Source: Blepharisma stoltei
Lineage: Eukaryota; Ciliophora; Heterotrichea; Heterotrichida; Blepharismidae
NCBI GenBank assembly: GCA_914767885.1
Contig: CAJZBQ010000058.1
Coordinates: forward strand, 1 to 64,000
Length of the DNA: 64,000 nucleotides
Reading direction: 5' to 3'
The notes under the pieces are model-generated. The model did not search any database. It saw nothing but the letters and a program-made list of their open reading frames with translations, and was not told the origin of the DNA. The position numbers were made by a program, and so were the translations under genes. The first letter of the stretch is position 1. Every line of letters begins with the position of its first letter. Below are positions 54,407 through 64,000 of the stretch, in pieces.

Positions 54407-56783
54407 ATGGACAAAAGAATTTCCTTAGATGGCATAGAAATTCTCCAGACACTTGGAACTGGGTCATATGGGAGAGTCCGCTTACTCTTCTATGCATGCG
54501 CAAGCAAAATTTTAGGATCATTAACTTTTTATCAAAAACTAATATTATAGGTTTGCCTTGAAATTTAAAAATCCAATAAAAATCAATTAGAAATTTAGAC
54601 ATTAAAATTATCATTTAAAATTTTTGCTTTGAGGAACAATTAGGGATTTCCAGGGGATGCTCGCCAACAAAGCGAGAGTTAGCTTATATGCAAGCTGAAA
54701 AACAATTTATTGCATTAAAGATTATCAAAAAAACTGAAATAATTCGTCATAAACAAGTAGACCACATTATTTCTGAGTTAGCAATTTTACGGATGATCCA
54801 GCACCCATTTTTGGTCAATTTTATAGGGTTTACTCAAGATGACCGTTATCTTTATTTTGCACTTGAATACGTACCTGGAGGAGAATTAATCTATAATCAT
54901 TGATATGGGCATAAGTTTATTTAAGAAAAAGCTTCTTTTTATGCAAAATAATTAAGAAGTCTAACTTTAACCAGAAAATATTAAAAAAAAATAAAATATT
55001 TACGTATCTCAGGAATATAGGGAGAATAGAAAATTTTCAAGCACAGCTCTATGCGGCTCAGATAACTTTGATGATTGAATATTTGCACTCTTTAAATGTA
55101 GTTTATCGAGACTTAAAGCCAGAAAATCTATTGATTTCTGGAGATGGGTATTTAAAACTCACAGATTTCGGGTTTTCTAAAGTTGTCGAAGGAAGAACTT
55201 ATACCTTGTGTGGTACTCCTGAATATTTGGCTCCTGAGATTTTAATGAATAAAGGGCATGGCAAGCCAGTTGACTGATGGACATTAGGCATCATCATTTA
55301 TACTGTTTTGCATTAAATTCATACAAATTATGAAATTAAAGATATTAAAATTTTAACTATTGCCGAATGAATAAAAATTTCAAAATAAACTTAGCTGGCA
55401 TATGAAATGCTAGTTGGAGTTGACCCTTTTAGTGATGATGATCCTATTGCAGTCTATCAAAAAATCCTAAAAGGCAAAGTAAAATTCCCTCGAGGCTTTG
55501 ACAAAGCTGCGAAAAGCTTAATCCTGCTTATATTTTTCCTGTTAGTGGAAATCAGCAATATTTTATCTATAAATCACTATTAGCAAATTTTGTAAAAAGT
55601 CTAAATTGCAAATATTGGAAGCTTAAATTAGCCTAGATATTATTAAGAAGCACCTGGCAAGCCATCTCGACTTTTTAAGACACTGCTTCGCTCTATCCTC
55701 GATGTTGAGTTACCGTGCCGTATGTCAACGAGGCTGCTCTTTCCAAAAATTCAAAAAAGTGAATTTTCTGGTCAGGTATCGATCTGAATGAAAATTGCAG
55801 TAAAGGATGCAATTTCTAATGCCGCTTTGAGGAAAAAATATATTGCATTTATATAGGTTTTAAAATCAAGTTACATTAATAGAAATAGCCATATTTCATT
55901 ATGATAGTTACTCTACAAAAATTTGCTCGACATTGAGGGATTAATTCGAATTTTCAATGATTTTTCATGTCCACTAAAGGGGGAAGCTAGTAAAACATTT
56001 ACTTGTTTCTGATTTAACAAAAAGATATGGAAATATGAGAGGGGGAATAAATGACATAAAAAACCATCGGTGGTTTTCAGTCATTAACTGGCATAGACTC
56101 TCAAAAAGAGAAATTGAAATGCCTTATAAGCTTTTTAAGAATAAAATGATGATGTGAACAGAAGATTGACTCCGAGGGCATTCTCTATGAGCAGGTTAGG
56201 ACCGTCCTGATGAAGCTGAAAATATGCCTCTGTCACTTTTTGAAGTAGGCCTTCGGGAATGCCTGTAGAAGAGGCAAGTGTTGTTTTTCTTAGCCTAACT
56301 TAACTTATAAGCCTTTAAGAAATAAAATGGTGACGTTGACTGAAATTAGACTCTAAGGTGCACTCCTTATGAAGCAGGCAGCCCATCCTGATGAAGCTGA
56401 AATAATCCTACGCCACTTTTTGAGCAGTCCTTCAAGCTTGGGGAGCCTTGCTGAAAAATGAAGTTCTATTTCTCCCAGAAGTTTTCCTATTCCTAATAGA
56501 TGGGCTAGACAAGTTTACCATATGATCTCTGCTTATCTGGGTACCTCAGAGACGGTTGCTATGCCTTAGGTAGCTAATTTCCATGGACAAGTGGTTCAGA
56601 TGGGCGATCTTTTGGAGTCAAGATGAGCAACAGCTAATGATTTACCCTCTTATGGCTAGCACAACCTTTGATAAGCCTTTTATTAGTTCACCTGGAGATA
56701 CTTCGAATTTTTCAAGTTATCCTGACTCAAGCAACATGCCTAGCCCTGTATGCTCTGATGATGACCCTTTTATAGACTGATAG
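54407..56783 (+). CDS. PKA/AGC-type protein kinase, broken by several inserts
   Basis: ATG 54407. Glycine loop [11 protein letters not shown], then [10 protein letters not shown] (catalytic Lys), [74 protein letters not shown] (one Trp is TGA at 55276), [50 protein letters not shown], and the AGC tail [13 protein letters not shown]. Reading the TGA at 56778 as Trp gives a C-terminal F-I-D-W, like the hydrophobic FxxF end of PKA, before TAG 56781. Inserts: about 54488-54686, 54894-55000, about 55295-55402, about 55520-55990 (with a SINE fragment), and two SINE-like elements at about 56140-56668. Cyclic-AMP-dependent kinase catalytic subunit is the best reading; cGMP kinase is less likely. Confidence 0.85.
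54894..55000. other. TA-bounded IES in the PKA-like gene
   Basis: 107 bp between TA at 54894-54895 and TA at 55001-55002. Contains multiple stops. Removal gives [18 protein letters not shown], matching the AGC kinase consensus. Confidence 0.8.
55295..55402. other. Probable IES in the PKA-like gene
   Basis: AT-rich, stop-containing stretch between LGIII and [10 protein letters not shown], with TA-containing ends (TTTATACTG, GGCATATGAA). Confidence 0.65.
55520..55990. mobile_element. Compound insert with SINE-like fragment in the PKA-like gene
   Basis: Separates KAAKSLI from [11 protein letters not shown]. The middle (about 55640-55860) is GC-richer and shares CAAAAA...GAATTTTCTGGTC with the element at 41407-41963. 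The flanks are AT-rich IES-like DNA. Boundaries not resolved. Confidence 0.5.
56140..56668 (+). mobile_element. Two SINE-like elements in tandem near the 3' end of the PKA-like gene
   Basis: CTTATAAGCTTTTTAAGA (56123), CTTATAAGCCTTTAAGA (56304) and TTGATAAGCCTTTTATT (about 56668) are three versions of one target. They imply an element at about 56140-56303 and another at about 56322-56667, both with heads AATAAAATGRTGACGT-like and bodies of the 23792 family. Removal joins MPYKLFKNK to [12 protein letters not shown]. Confidence 0.75.
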
Positions 56784-56845
56784 GTTTATTAATGTGTAAT
56801 ATTCATTTAAACTATGAAAATTATGAATAAATGTGCTATTTTAAG

Positions 56846-57436
56846 CTAGACTAATAAGCCAATATATCTACACTTAGGATTATCTCTCTGCAAATACTCC
56901 CATTGGACATAAAACTGCTCAGTTATTGGATAAATCAGTCTCCCAGCCAAAGATAAAGTCCTTACTCTACAAAAACTTTCAATAAAAACTATTTTCGTCC
57001 TGGAAATTCTTAACAATCTTAAAATAAAGCCTGAGTAGCACACTGGCAAAGCTGTCCCTGGGCCATTTGTAACAATTAAGTCAGGTCTTAATTTCAATAC
57101 CAAAAATATTGCAGGTATAAAGCTATAAAGCGTCGTAAAAACACTTGAAATATAAGACTGCCCTACCTTTCTGCTTCTGAAAATCTCATATAATCTCCCT
57201 CTATTTAAAAAATGCAGCCTGAACTTTTCCTTGGACACTTTATCATCTTCAGCACATATAAAATCCACATTCTCAACCAAAGAAAAATCTAGTTTTTTTA
57301 AATAAGTGGTCATTTCCGTTGTATGGCCTCCGCTCCCTAGCACAACCAGAATATTTTTCCTCTTCGCAGGCGGCCATAAAAATTTCACCAAATATCAAAG
57401 CCCAATCAGAATAGCCAAGTATCCCCAAATTCCCAT
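56846..57436 (-). CDS. ALG14: ALG14-like subunit of UDP-GlcNAc transferase
   Basis: ATG 57436, 196 residues, the usual family length. N-terminal membrane anchor (GIWGYLAILIGLWYLVKFLW, with TGA as Trp at about 57387), then VVLGSGGHTTEM (conserved glycine-rich motif), LKLRPDLIVTNGPGTALPVC, and KIVFIESFCRVRTLSLAGRLIYP. Stop is TAG 56846. ALG14 anchors ALG13 on the ER to add the second GlcNAc to dolichol-linked oligosaccharide. The gene appears uninterrupted, unlike most neighbours. Confidence 0.92.
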
Positions 57437-57447
57437 TAATTGATTAA

Positions 57448-57687
57448 TTAATTAAATTGAAATGATGACATAATGTTGTAATACACAACAAAACACTTAA
57501 GGCAGACTGATTCTTCGTCTAAGCGGGGGGCTATTGTGTTTATAGACTCACTATTATGAATTGGCTTAAAAATACTTGCGCTTTGCAGCTTGGGGATTAG
57601 TTTTTCAGGTGGCTTGAATTTTGAGCAGGCAAGCAAAATATCAGGTGGGACCAGGCGGAATTCAGGCAATCTTATAGAAATAGATTA
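57448..57687 (-). CDS. Unidentified short gene or 3' exon
   Basis: A 73-residue frame (RLPEFRLVPPDILLACSKFKPPEKLIPKL...CLKCFVVYYNIMSSFQFN) ends at TAA 57448. It opens without an ATG directly beside the SINE-like region to its right, so its 5' part is probably separated by that insert. Twelve bases from the ALG14 start. Not recognised. Confidence 0.45.
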
Positions 57688-57689
57688 GT

Positions 57690-58265
57690 TAAGAGTTATT
57701 GGTTAGCTTTCAGCATTGAAGTTAAGCTAAAAACTAATCTGCATTTCTTCTTCCTCAGTCATCTTGCTGACCTCGATCGGAGAGGGTATCTACACATCGA
57801 TGGACAGCTTATTAGCTAAGCTTTTGGACTCTTTTGAGCTTTTTTTTACCATAAGCTAAGGTAGAGCTTGGGTCACTGTGCCACGAGTGTGAGATGGGTT
57901 GGCAGACAGAAAATTTCTTGCCAAAATTTTTGACAAAATGGCAACGTTTGAAATAGCTCTAAGGAAAGAGCTCAATTGGTCTAATGAAACCTAGGCATTC
58001 TGAGCTTCCCCTTTTCGACATTTATTCCATCGTCAACGAGTTAAAAACCAAACTTAAAAATGGATTTAGGCAAGGCTCTAAAAGCCACGGCAAGTGCTTA
58101 TAGGAATTACCTTTAATAGCCCGATTCTTTGGGCCAAAAAAAATCGATATCAGCAAGACTAAATTCTAATTTGGTTTAATCAAGCGAACATTTGGCTTTA
58201 ACAAATAGAGATTTTACGGCCCAAAGAATTAGGCTATTCATGGCAATTATATATATCTAGCTTAA
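57690..58265. mobile_element. SINE-like region
   Basis: Higher-GC sequence with tail-like TTAAGAGTTATTGGTTAGC on the left and ATATCTAGCTTAACTG on the right, plus internal AAAATGGCAACG (about 57956). It contains an inverted pair, GCCCGATTCTTTGGGCC (58117) and GGCCCAAAGAATTAGGC (58218). Ends uncertain. Confidence 0.5.
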
Positions 58266-58341
58266 CTGTCCCTTCTTGAATTGTAAAAACTTGCAGATAT
58301 AATTAAATATGAATCCAAAACTAACAGCTGAGGCACGATAT

Positions 58342-59631
58342 TTAATTATTCATTCTTATAGGAGAGTAACTACTCATTCTACCTAGCATTAATGACTGTT
58401 TTGGGACTAAAAATCTAAGAGATTTATCATGCATCGGCAGCTGAATGTTTGTCAAATTACAAAAATCGCCTACGCATTTACAAGAATAATGCTCATCCGA
58501 AGGAAAAATTTTAAGCTTATCTGACTGGATGTAGATTTTACATTGGGTGTTATGAAAAGTAGGCCGTCTTTTAAAAGGGATTGTGAACTCTTCAGCATTA
58601 GAAAAACTAGGCAATTTCGAATGGGCGTCCATACTTTTTCTACTTTGGCTTATACTTGAAGGATTCCTACTTCTGCTTTGTCTGCTGAAAGCTCTGGATT
58701 TTGGAGGCTCTATAACAACTGATATATCAGGAGACCTTAAAATTGGCGTAATCCTCATAAAACTTTTTTCATGCGCGTGCCTTATATAAAAAGAATCATT
58801 AATTTTCTTTTTCCGTGATAAAAAACTTTGGGATAATAAAGATTTCTGCCTATTATTGATTTTTAGTGAAGTTATACTATGCCCTTGGGTTATTTTTCTG
58901 GTGTTGTTATAGAGAGGCTTATTAGAAATAAAGCTGAAGGAGTCAAAACGTTTTGCGTCACTTTTTTTACGGAAAGTGCAGTTTTCGGCTCCACAGAATC
59001 AAGGCTGCTTAGATTCATGCTCTATGTAATACATTAAGGTGATTCCTACAATTTTCAGGCTAGAAAGCTGCTCAAAATTCTTGAAAATTAATCTTGAAGT
59101 CCTTTTTATATTTTTTTTAATTATTTCGTCCCAACATATCATAGTATTTTCTTCATTATGACTGCCGACCAGTTTTCTATGGAAATTTTCATCTGCTTCA
59201 GGCTCATCAATAGAAAATTCATAGGTGTAAATATATTTATCAAAAATTGCCTTATGGAATTGATATAGCTGCAAAGTGTGGATATCGTCTGGATAAGAAT
59301 GAGGAAGATCTTCAACTTGAATATCATCAATAATAAGTCTCAAGCCATCATGCTTTATCAATACAGCTTTACCTGGCTCAAATCATTCTGAGCCTCTTAT
59401 ACCTAAGCCTTGAAAATTCAATACTTCGAGAAATGCTTTTGAGATATCGCTGATGGTTAAATTATTTAAATTTCGATAATCAAGTTTTCCTTTTCTATTG
59501 GTAAAAATCCAAATAACTGGCTTAAATACATCCATGATGTCAAAAATAACAGTATCAACAATAAAAAGCTTGATTTCGCACCTGGATTCTACTAAAGTTT
59601 CTAATATAAACGTCCAGTTGTGCTTTATCAT
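58342..59631 (-). CDS. Unidentified 429-residue protein
   Basis: ATG 59631 (MIKHNWTFILETLVESRCEIKLF) to TAA 58342, open throughout with TGA as Trp (GSEWFEPG at about 59381; KQPWFCGAENC at about 58999). The N-terminal half looks globular, with ISDISKAFLEVLNFQGLGIRGSEWFEPGKAVLIKHDGLRLIIDDI. The C-terminal half is basic and Ser-rich (SRAFSRQSRSRNPSSISQSRKSM), with a small Cys group (CKCVGDFCNL). Only 36 bases from the oxysterol-binding gene on the same strand. I do not recognise the family. Uninterrupted by mobile elements. Confidence 0.75.
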
Positions 59632-59667
59632 TCCATATTTATATACTTAAAACCTATTCGCTTATAA

Positions 59668-61766
59668 TTAAAAAATATCAGGGACATTCTTGAATTTCCC
59701 TTCTCGCCTTTCTTCCCAATACCCTCCCCGATATTTCCACAAGCCATCTTCTAAATAAAACCATCTTGGTGTATATTCAGTGCCTAGCTCTTTTTGCTTA
59801 ATTCTTGCTGCTCTTTGTTTGTCTTCAACTCGAGCTTTTTCAACAGTCGCAGTTTCTATGTCACCATTTTCCAATGCACGCTGGTCTGGTCTAAATCTAC
59901 AGTCTGTTGGGCATAGTCCAGGATATCTGTCAGGCTCAATGTTAAGCTGCATTGAAAATTGGGTGAAAAAGTAATAGTGCTCATAATCTGCTGGGTATGG
60001 ATAAATTTCAAAGCCAGGGATTTCTTCTCCGGTAGCTTCATTTTTTATAGTTAGCCTTTCAGACCATAGTCCAGAAATTGAATATTTAAGTTTTCCTTCT
60101 GCGTCAAAGACTTTTCCTTCTACTTCATGAGCTTTTTTGTTGAACCAGCCTTTTTTCTCGAATTTTACGACGGCGTAGTCTCCTGTTGTTTGATTTTTTA
60201 TGTTCATTGTTCCATGATGGTCTAAATAAATTATTTTTTGAAATAATATAACTTAAAATTTCTTTTTACATAAAAAAATAATTAAATAGCACAGAGTAAA
60301 TAAATTTCCCAACAATAATGTTGTTTGCATCTGTTGTGATTTTATTTCAGATATAATAATCATTATATCTATGAATACGCACATGCATCGCTCCAAGAGG
60401 CTTTACCCTCATATAAGTTCCTTTAAAGTTGCTTTTAACCTGTGTTTGGCCATTAAAAGTGTAGCTTGGGTGTTCAACATGAATGGCGGAGACAGGTGGA
60501 TGATGGCTTACTTGTTCAGATATAGAAATTTCCCATAGATGGCGCTGTTTGCCTTTGATTTGCCCACTGGGGAAATTTTTTGGTTCGACCAGTACCATAT
60601 GGTTTGGTCAAACCAAAAAATTTTTCTCATAGGCAAATCAAGGGCAAACAGCGCCATCTATGGGAAATTTCTATACCAATTTAAACCCATCTTTTTCAAA
60701 CTCAAAAGTTTCCCCTAAAATAGGATTAAACGGCTTAGCAATCCTATTTTGAGTAGTTGAGTATCCAGATACAGCAAAGCATGCCACATAAGCCAACCTC
60801 AAAGTGGAATCTTCACAAGCTGCTGCTTTTGTCAATAGTTCGCTATAAGTTAAATCTTCACTAAATTTCTGCAGAAATGATAAAGGCTCATTAAAATACA
60901 CAGGCACCGACATCTTACTTAGGTCAACCCCAATAAAATCTTTGATAACCTTCCATACATTAATTTTTATTGAAGGGTCTTTTCTGAATGGCAAACATTG
61001 GCGAATTGGAGTTATTGAGGAGTCTATATAAGGGACTATAAGGGATGGCGAGTATTGGCTTTGAGCGTCTTCAAAAAATTCTTCATCGCTGCTGTTTGAA
61101 CCTATTTTTTCCTCTTCTTCTTCGTCCTCTTCTTCCTCTTCATCATTTTCTTTTCCTGTTTTTTCGATTTTCATGGTCAACTGGGTCGTGGTTTTGTGCC
61201 ATTTTTCTTCAGCAATTTCTCTTTGTTTTTTACATTCTTCGCCTTCTTCTTCTAGTAATGCAAGTGTGTCGCTTGATAAGTTTTTAAATTCTTTTGCAGC
61301 ATTTAGTAAATCTTGTATGGGGTTCAACAATGGAGGAGGCATTTCTTCAAGAAGACTAAATTTCTCTTCCATGGTCGCGTCAAGGACTCATAGTCTTTGT
61401 ATGCAGTTTAAAATTGCTTGGAATTTTGGAGAGTTATCCCATATTTCCAAGCTTTTCATTCGTTCATGGGAAGATTTTTCACCGAGTGTAAAAGATGATT
61501 TCGCTTGTCTAAGAGCATTTATTCATAGATCAGTGTCGTGCTTTGTTTCCGCTTTTAAATTTATTTTGGTGACTCCTGTATTCAGTGAAAATTTTTTAGG
61601 ATTTTTCTTATTGACTTTAATTTCGGCGATATCTAAGTGGATTGATCCTTTATACGGCATCCCCTTTTTTTTGGAGTAGTGCAAGATCCCATTAATCAAT
61701 ACAAAGTACCTCTTTTTTCATCTGGAGAGATAATTTGTCCACTTAGATAAATATCCTTCCATCATA
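59668..61766 (-). CDS. Oxysterol-binding protein (PH + ORD)
   Basis: ATG 61766 (MMEGYLSKWTNYLSRWKKRYFVL, TGA as Trp) starts a PH domain ending near TDLWINALRQAK. A long acidic coiled linker follows (EEEEEDEEEEE). The lipid-binding domain has NPILGETFEFEKDGFKLV, SEQVSHHPPVSAI (the EQVSHHPP family signature), ITTDANNIIVGKF, and the C-terminal PRWFYLEDGLWKYRGGYWEERR. Stop is TAA 59668. A palindromic IES (60523-60673) splits the signature; excision gives KLVSEQVSHHPP. A second AT-rich insert lies at about 60210-60305 between GKFIY and LDHHGTMNI. Such proteins move sterols or phosphoinositides at membrane contact sites. Divergent from PUS7, 60 bases apart. Confidence 0.93.
60210..60305. other. Probable IES in the oxysterol-binding gene
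   Basis: AT-rich, stop-containing stretch between VGKFIY and LDHHGTMNIKN. Several TA pairs could bound it. Confidence 0.6.
60523..60673. repeat. Palindromic TA-bounded IES in the oxysterol-binding gene
   Basis: 151 bp between TA 60521-60522 and TA 60674-60675. Its ends are inverted repeats of about 35-38 bp (TAGAAATTTCCCATAGATGG then CGCTGTTTGCC), and weaker pairing continues almost to the centre at 60597. Removal with one TA joins FKLV to SEQVSHHPP exactly. Confidence 0.92.
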
Positions 61767-61826
61767 GTTATTAATTGTGGATGTGAAAAATATCATGCGA
61801 ATTTAAAATTAATCGACACTGAATAA

Positions 61827-64000
61827 ATGGAGAGTTTGGTAGGTATCACAGAATTTATGACCCATGGAGAGTTTATAGGAGGGATTTTGAAGCACCGCAG
61901 ATGTGATTTCATTGTCAATGAAATTGATCTCAATGGGAATGTTATAGAATTCAATGAAAACCAAGAAGAAATTTCTGATTTACAGCAGCCCACCATCTCC
62001 AACTCAGGACTTAGTGACGAGTCCATAAACGGACTGACAAGTGCTTTAGGAGAAGAAAATTGTGAAAAAATAAAAAATCTAGTCGATGAAATCAATGCTG
62101 GGAATCCTGATGCCATTTTAGAGCTGGAATGCGACAATAATAAAGAATCCCGCACCAGAATACATCAAGCTATTAAAAAATTCGCCTCAGGATTAGGAAC
62201 TTCTACTGATTTAGCAACAAATAAAATTAAAGTTTATAATGGGGAGCTGACAAATAATCCAAAAAAACGAAAAAAGTTTGGAATTGATGCCAGAAAATTA
62301 GTGAAGCCTCCAGCAGATTTTATTGAATTTACGCTATGAAAAGAAAATATAGAAACAATGGGTGCCATTAAACAAATTGCAAGAATGATAGGGACAAAAG
62401 ACAAATATCTTGGCATTGCAGGAAATAAAGACAAGAGAGGAATAACTACACAAAGGGCTACTGTATTTTGCAATTTATTGCCAGTTCTGAAAACCACTGA
62501 TTTTGGAGAAAATATTAAGATAGGAAATTTCAAATATACAGATAGGCAGCTGAAGCTAGGGGATTTGAAAGGAAATCAATTTACTATTGTTATAAAGAAT
62601 ATTGATAGTAGTATTCCTAGTGAAGTTTTAAGCTCGAGGCTAGAAGAATTATCAAGAATTGGCTTTGTAAATTATTCATTTTACATATAAATTTACAAAT
62701 AGCTGGTAAACATAAATCTTATCCTATAACAAATATAATGCAATTCTTATTATTTTTTGAGATTAATTAAAAAATAAATAATATTTTGGACTTCAAAGAT
62801 TTGGAAAATCTGCCAAAAACCCAACACACATAATCGGCCTTGCTATGATAAAATGCGATCACCGCAAAGCTGTTGACATGATTTTAGGAGCTCGAGATTG
62901 CAAAGATCCTGAAGAGTATAAAGCCAGAGAAACCTGGGAGCAAACACACAACGTTGAAGAAACCCTTAATCTCTTTCCAAAACATTGTGTATTATATATT
63001 TAGTATATTTGATTAAACTAAAATGTAGCGGTCGCTGGGATTATTTCAGCCCTTAGCTGTCTTGCCGCCGTTTCAGATCAGTGACCCTAAGCACCGGCGT
63101 CACACACCATGTACTTTTCTGTCTACACCACAAAAAAAGTGATATCAGCTGTTTCTCGAATATGCTTAGGTCTAGCTCTGTGACATTTGACTCCTTAAGA
63201 GTAAGTGGAAGGAGCGCCAATATCTACTTTTTCGACTATCTTGCCTTGCTAAGGCGTATAATTACTTCCAAGAGTGTGAGTCGGCTTTGCACCTAGAGTT
63301 TGCCGTCATCTGTAGTTTGAGGAGTTAAGCCTGTCATGGTATCCCGACCTGTCAAAAGCCCAGTCCGGACTTCCTGATCAATCACCACCTGACCTTATAC
63401 GACTCGCCATCTTTTAAAAAATTGTATTTAATATATGGAAAGAAATATTTTAATGGGCATGAAAAAAGCTGGAGGAAACGAAACATTTTTAAACGGAATT
63501 ATGAGCTTGCCAAGAAACTCCAGGACACTCTATGGGCACGCCTACCAAAGTTATATATGGAATAAAGCAGTTTCTTATAGACTGACATTATCAAGATCCC
63601 CAAGTAATCCGTAAATAGTTCCTGGAGATCTTATATTAATAAGAGAAGGACAATTAAAAGTGCTGGAAGAGGCGGATTTGCAAAATTATTCAATAAACGA
63701 CATTGTGCTCCCACTGCCAGGAGCTAAAATTGAGTAAATATTATATAGGTTTCCTAAAAATGAAATGGCTGAATTTTATCAAAAATTATATGACGAAGAC
63801 CAAGTAACAATAAATACATATACAGAAATCTATAAGTAAAAAATAAGCAGAGAAATGGCTCTTTCAGGAGATTATAGAAAAATCGTTTCAAAGCCAGGGA
63901 ATTTTGAATGGAGCGAAATTTATTTTCCTGATTTAGACACAAATGAGCCTTCAACTGGTCCTATTCGAAGTCTGAGAATAAAATTTACCTTGCCTCCATC
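61827..64000 (+). CDS. PUS7: TruD/PUS7-type tRNA pseudouridine synthase, partial at right edge
   Basis: ATG 61827 (MESLVGITEFMTHGEFIGGILKHRRCDFIVNEID). Motifs: GIAGNKDKRGITTQ (catalytic Asp loop of TruD), NYSF...YFGLQRFGK, and LYGHAYQSYIWNKAVSYRL. TGA is Trp in FTLWKENIETMG (62337). Eukaryote-type insert regions are present. An IES of 100 bp (62682-62781) and a SINE-like element (about 63000-63420) interrupt it, and three 15-nt introns lie at 63604-63618, 63734-63748 and 63836-63850. The C-terminus (KFTLPPS...) lies beyond 64000. Converts specific uridines to pseudouridine in tRNA and other RNAs. Confidence 0.93.
62682..62781. other. TA-bounded IES in PUS7
   Basis: 100 bp, AT-rich, between TA 62682-62683 and TA 62782-62783. 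Removal gives NYSFYFGLQRFGK. Confidence 0.8.
63000..63420 (+). mobile_element. SINE-like element in PUS7
   Basis: Head TTAAACTAAAATGTAGCGGTCGC; GC-rich body. Flanks ATTGTGTATTATATA (about 62986) and ATTGTATTTAATATA (about 63422) look like an imperfect target repeat. Separates LFPKHC from MERNILMGMKKAGGNE. Confidence 0.7.
63604..63618 (+). other. 15-nt intron in PUS7
   Basis: GTAATCCGTAAATAG. Removes an in-frame TAA; joins LSRSP to IPGDLILI. Confidence 0.85.
63734..63748 (+). other. 15-nt intron in PUS7
   Basis: GTAAATATTATATAG. Removes an in-frame TAA; joins GAKIE to FPKNEMAEF. Confidence 0.85.
63836..63850 (+). other. 15-nt intron in PUS7
   Basis: GTAAAAAATAAGCAG. Removes an in-frame TAA; joins YTEIYK to EMALSGDYRK. 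Confidence 0.82.

Noticed and set aside
54894-55000. Reading the IES as kinase coding with TAA as Gln ([15 protein letters not shown])
   Set aside because: It looks faintly like an AGC kinase segment, but the true segment ([14 protein letters not shown]) follows directly, and TA-to-TA removal joins the motif exactly.

Overview
This window reads as the left end of a germline (micronuclear) chromosome of a heterotrich ciliate, most probably Blepharisma. The case rests on four things seen in the sequence. (1) It opens with about 3.66 kb of an 8-base telomere repeat, C-rich strand CCCTAACA. (2) TGA is read as tryptophan inside conserved domains (kelch, WD40, PH, pseudouridine synthase, AGC kinase), while TAA and TAG end genes. 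(3) Introns are 15 nt long, clearest in the PUS7-like and Rab-like genes. (4) Conserved genes are interrupted by elements whose precise removal restores the frame, as expected of internally eliminated sequences (IESs). The telomere, code and intron traits match what I know of Blepharisma; the species is inference.

Layout. 1-3664 is telomere and 3665-4226 is empty subtelomere. 4227-7620 holds two divergent kelch genes with in-frame TAA/TAG codons. 7798-11224 is an F-box/ankyrin gene broken by insertions. 11328-17144 and 19201-24832 are tandem copies of a Venus-flytrap multipass receptor, and a decayed, internally inverted third copy lies at 26100-26940. Then come a B-box/pentapeptide/WD40 protein (27111-30200), an alpha carbonic anhydrase (30372-31443), a Rab-like GTPase (31623-32674) and a NEK kinase (32837-34195). 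35687-43152 is a very long Ser/Glu repeat protein ending in PSI-like cysteine modules. The rest is a Golgi TVP15-like membrane protein, VPS16, a TSNAXIP1-like coiled-coil protein, a tandem cyclic-nucleotide-binding protein divergent from a PKA-like kinase, ALG14, an unknown protein, a PH/ORD oxysterol-binding protein, and a TruD/PUS7 gene running off the right edge.

Three classes of insertion cut through the genes. Class 1 is MITEs of about 250-400 bp with CTCC...GGAG ends and 3-bp TNA target duplications (TAA, TTA, but also TCA). Class 2 is SINE-like elements of about 200-600 bp with a shared head (AAAATGGTGAC-like), TTAAG- or TTAGA-type tails and 9-15 bp target duplications. Class 3 is short AT-rich TA-bounded IESs, two of them palindromic. 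In most conserved genes, removing the insert plus one duplication copy rebuilds a continuous domain. The window therefore shows a germline in which housekeeping genes are heavily invaded and presumably repaired by DNA elimination during macronuclear development.
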